This document shows positions 62,152-64,000 of a stretch of 64,000 nucleotides of DNA, one piece after another (positions within the stretch are counted from its first letter, which is position 1; the number at the start of each line of letters is the position of its first letter). The DNA lies in the NCBI RefSeq assembly GCF_030686155.1, contig NZ_JAUPEV010000004.1:73215-137214 (forward strand). The letters are read 5' to 3'. This DNA is from Helicobacter_J cappadocius (GTDB lineage: Bacteria > Campylobacterota > Campylobacteria > Campylobacterales > Helicobacteraceae). A model generated the notes under the pieces. It worked only from the letters and a program-made list of their open reading frames with translations. It had not been told where the DNA came from and searched no databases. A program made the position numbers and the translations under genes.

Positions 62152-63831
62152 ACTTAAACGTATTACCTTATCAAATGGTTTAGAAATATCAAGAATATTT
62201 TTCAGAAATTGTCCTTGCTGCATTTTCCAAAATTCATAATCACACACAATAATCAATCGTTTTTTGATTCTACTCACAGCAACATTCAATGCATGTAATG
62301 CTTTGAAATTATAAGAATCGGTAAGATGGTAATGCAAACCAACAGGAGAGAAAACAACTGTATCAAACTCTTGACCTTGCGAACCATGAATTGTCCAAAC
62401 TCTATCTCTAGGTATCCCGATCTCAATCATATATTTTCTTTGCCTAACAAATGGTGTAAGAATAGCGTAATCTGTACCTCGAAGAAGCCTAGATAGTTCT
62501 AATATGCTCCTAGCTTCAGAAATATTAGTATGCTTTTCATCTTTTGTGCTAGACTTACTATCTATATAAAAGAGTTCAGTATGTTCATCAGTTCCTCTTA
62601 GTCCATTTTTATAAATATATTCATCTAAGATTTTTGCTAGATTATCTCCATACCGATGAGTTTTAGTCAATTTAAGAACGCAGATATTTTTAAAAAAAAC
62701 TTCTTGATATTGTGTTTTACTAAAAATTGGATTACTCTTATCTAAAGCATCACCTGAAATAAATTCTTCTAGATTAAGAGCGGATAAATTCCACAAATTA
62801 GCATAAAAATTATCTCCTATAGCGATATCTTTTTGTGGCATTTCGCAAATTGGACTCAATTGCTTATGATCTCCTAAAAATGTAAGTGGCGTATTATCTA
62901 CACACAATGCACAAGCTTTGATAAGAGGAGTAAAAGCACATTCATCTAAGAAAATATGCTCAAATTTTATATCTAATGCTCTGTATTTACGGATAAAACC
63001 ATCTACAGTCATTCCAACAAGCAAAGATTCCTTGAGTCTATCTTTCGTATTAATATCAAAGTTAAAAAGATTCGATGGGGTGGTTTTTTTCAAAATATTT
63101 GGATCACAAACCTCTATATAATCAGTCAAAAATGAGTTTGTTGGCATCCCTAAACGTAATATTTTTTCTCGATTTAACCCAAGTTTGTCAAATTTTTTGA
63201 TGAGAGTTTTCAAAACCTGTTCTAACGCATTATTTGTAGGAGCAAGAACACAGATCTTTTTTCCAGCATAAATAAAATTTAAAAGAGATTCAAATAAAAC
63301 AACTTGCGTTTTACCACTACCTGGAGGTCCCCAAACGTAGGAAATAGGATGAGAAAAAATATTCTCAATCGCAAAACCCTGCTCCAAAGTTGCTTCTTTT
63401 GAAATACTAGGCTTAAGTTCATTGATTTGATTTGGTAGTGAAATTTTACTGCCTTGCGAAAAAAAATCCTCTACACTTTTAACTAAAAATTTTAAATCAC
63501 TTAAAAGAGAGATTTCTTGTTTTTTTATTTTTTTAAGGTTAGCACATATGCTTTCATCAACCTCTAGACACAAAATATTTAATTTTTCATCATAATATTT
63601 CGCTCCTACATTATCATTTCCTATAAAAAAATCACTCTTACCAATCCTTAAAATGAGACTTTCAACATTAAACAATTTGCTTTTTAGAGAAAAATAAACT
63701 TCGTTTCCAGAAATACTAAAATCTACAATCTTTATATTTTCAAGTCCTAGATCATTTTGGGCTAAAAATTGGTAATAAATCTGACTAGATTTTATTAGAA
63801 TATCTCTCATTGCTACATCTTTTTTTATCAT
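62146..63831 (-). CDS. Superfamily 1 DNA/RNA helicase (UPF1/Dna2-like)
   Basis: About 561 residues. Walker A VWGPPGSGKTQ, motif Ia VLAPTNNALEQVLKTL, motif II FLDECAFT, motif III LGDHKQLSP, motif IV AILTPFVRQRKYM, motif V IHGSQGQEFDTVVFSP and motif VI ALNVAVSRIKKRLIIV. These are the SF1B UPF1-like set. The first 170 residues form an accessory domain. The start is uncertain: ATG at 63831 or 63810; an upstream extension to 63870 looks artificial. Substrate (DNA or RNA) cannot be told. Confidence 0.85.
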   Translation of the reverse strand: MIKKDVAMRDILIKSSQIYYQFLAQNDLGLENIKIVDFSISGNEVYFSLKSKLFNVESLILRIGKSDFFIGNDNVGAKYYDEKLNILCLEVDESICANLKKIKKQEISLLSDLKFLVKSVEDFFSQGSKISLPNQINELKPSISKEATLEQGFAIENIFSHPISYVWGPPGSGKTQVVLFESLLNFIYAGKKICVLAPTNNALEQVLKTLIKKFDKLGLNREKILRLGMPTNSFLTDYIEVCDPNILKKTTPSNLFNFDINTKDRLKESLLVGMTVDGFIRKYRALDIKFEHIFLDECAFTPLIKACALCVDNTPLTFLGDHKQLSPICEMPQKDIAIGDNFYANLWNLSALNLEEFISGDALDKSNPIFSKTQYQEVFFKNICVLKLTKTHRYGDNLAKILDEYIYKNGLRGTDEHTELFYIDSKSSTKDEKHTNISEARSILELSRLLRGTDYAILTPFVRQRKYMIEIGIPRDRVWTIHGSQGQEFDTVVFSPVGLHYHLTDSYNFKALHALNVAVSRIKKRLIIVCDYEFWKMQQGQFLKNILDISKPFDKVIRLSL

Positions 63832-64000
63832 AAAGATACCCAATTTATCCCAAATCTTCCATAAAAACAAAGGAAGTATATTAGAGATAAAAATACATCA
63901 AAATAAAGATTGTGATAAAAACTATCCTATCAAATCTCCAAAAACTACCTATCAATAGCTGTTCTATCTGTATTTATATCTAAAATAATATTCTAAATAT

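Noticed and set aside
1..64000. CRISPR array, prophage or conjugative element
   Set aside because: No regularly spaced repeats, cas, integrase, terminase or mobilisation genes were seen.

Overview
AT-rich chromosomal window from a member of Campylobacterota, most likely a Helicobacter that is not H. pylori. From memory of H. pylori, the blocks flgP-like/lipoprotein/fadL-like/pseB/coaBC, dgkA-gyrA-(hypothetical)-flgR and hypBCD have a familiar order. A complete selenocysteine apparatus (tRNA-Sec, selA, selB), a molybdate operon with ModE, a dynamin-like gene pair and a FIST/PAS/HD-GYP protein argue against H. pylori itself. No phage, CRISPR array, plasmid function or intact insertion sequence was seen.

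Layout. 1-2.9 kb: gltA (cut by the window edge) diverges from icd, followed by a DMT exporter. 3-4.5 kb: two unknown genes and a four-tRNA cluster with a consensus promoter. 4.5-8.6 kb: surface/flagellin glycosylation genes (Maf-like, Wzz-like, EpsG-like), with a G11 tract next to a promoter motif upstream of the Maf gene. 8.6-13.1 kb: S1-type RNA-binding protein, YdfG-type SDR, two tandem Na+-symporters. 13.3-18.1 kb: type III restriction-modification operon, mod carrying a 13-base homopolymer inside the coding region. 18.1-24.3 kb: coaBC, pseB, FadL-like porin and two lipoproteins, the first behind a consensus sigma-54 promoter. 24.3-27.4 kb: modE, modA, TOBE protein, modB, modC. 27.4-33.7 kb: FIST-PAS-PAS-HD-GYP protein, a CpxP/Spy-like protein with a two-component system, an OYE-family reductase. 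33.8-40.5 kb: thrC, a 760-bp non-coding block with tRNA-Sec, then selA-selB and a NifS-like protein that has lost its PLP lysine. 40.5-49.8 kb: secreted protein, cyclophilin, two dynamin-like GTPases, a hidden 30-residue membrane ORF, a DUF455 protein, a DMT transporter, YaaA and a DUF4149 membrane protein. 49.9-59 kb: thrS-infC-rpmI-rplT and a flgR/gyrA/dgkA run. 59.1-64 kb: pgeF, hypBCD and an SF1 helicase.

How the parts fit. Mo uptake, Sec insertion and HypBCD (NiFe centre assembly) together suggest formate/hydrogen respiration, but no formate dehydrogenase or hydrogenase structural gene lies here. Flagellar genes are scattered (flgR, pseB, Maf, FlgP-like). Two homopolymer tracts point to phase variation, one of DNA methylation and one probably of flagellin glycosylation.
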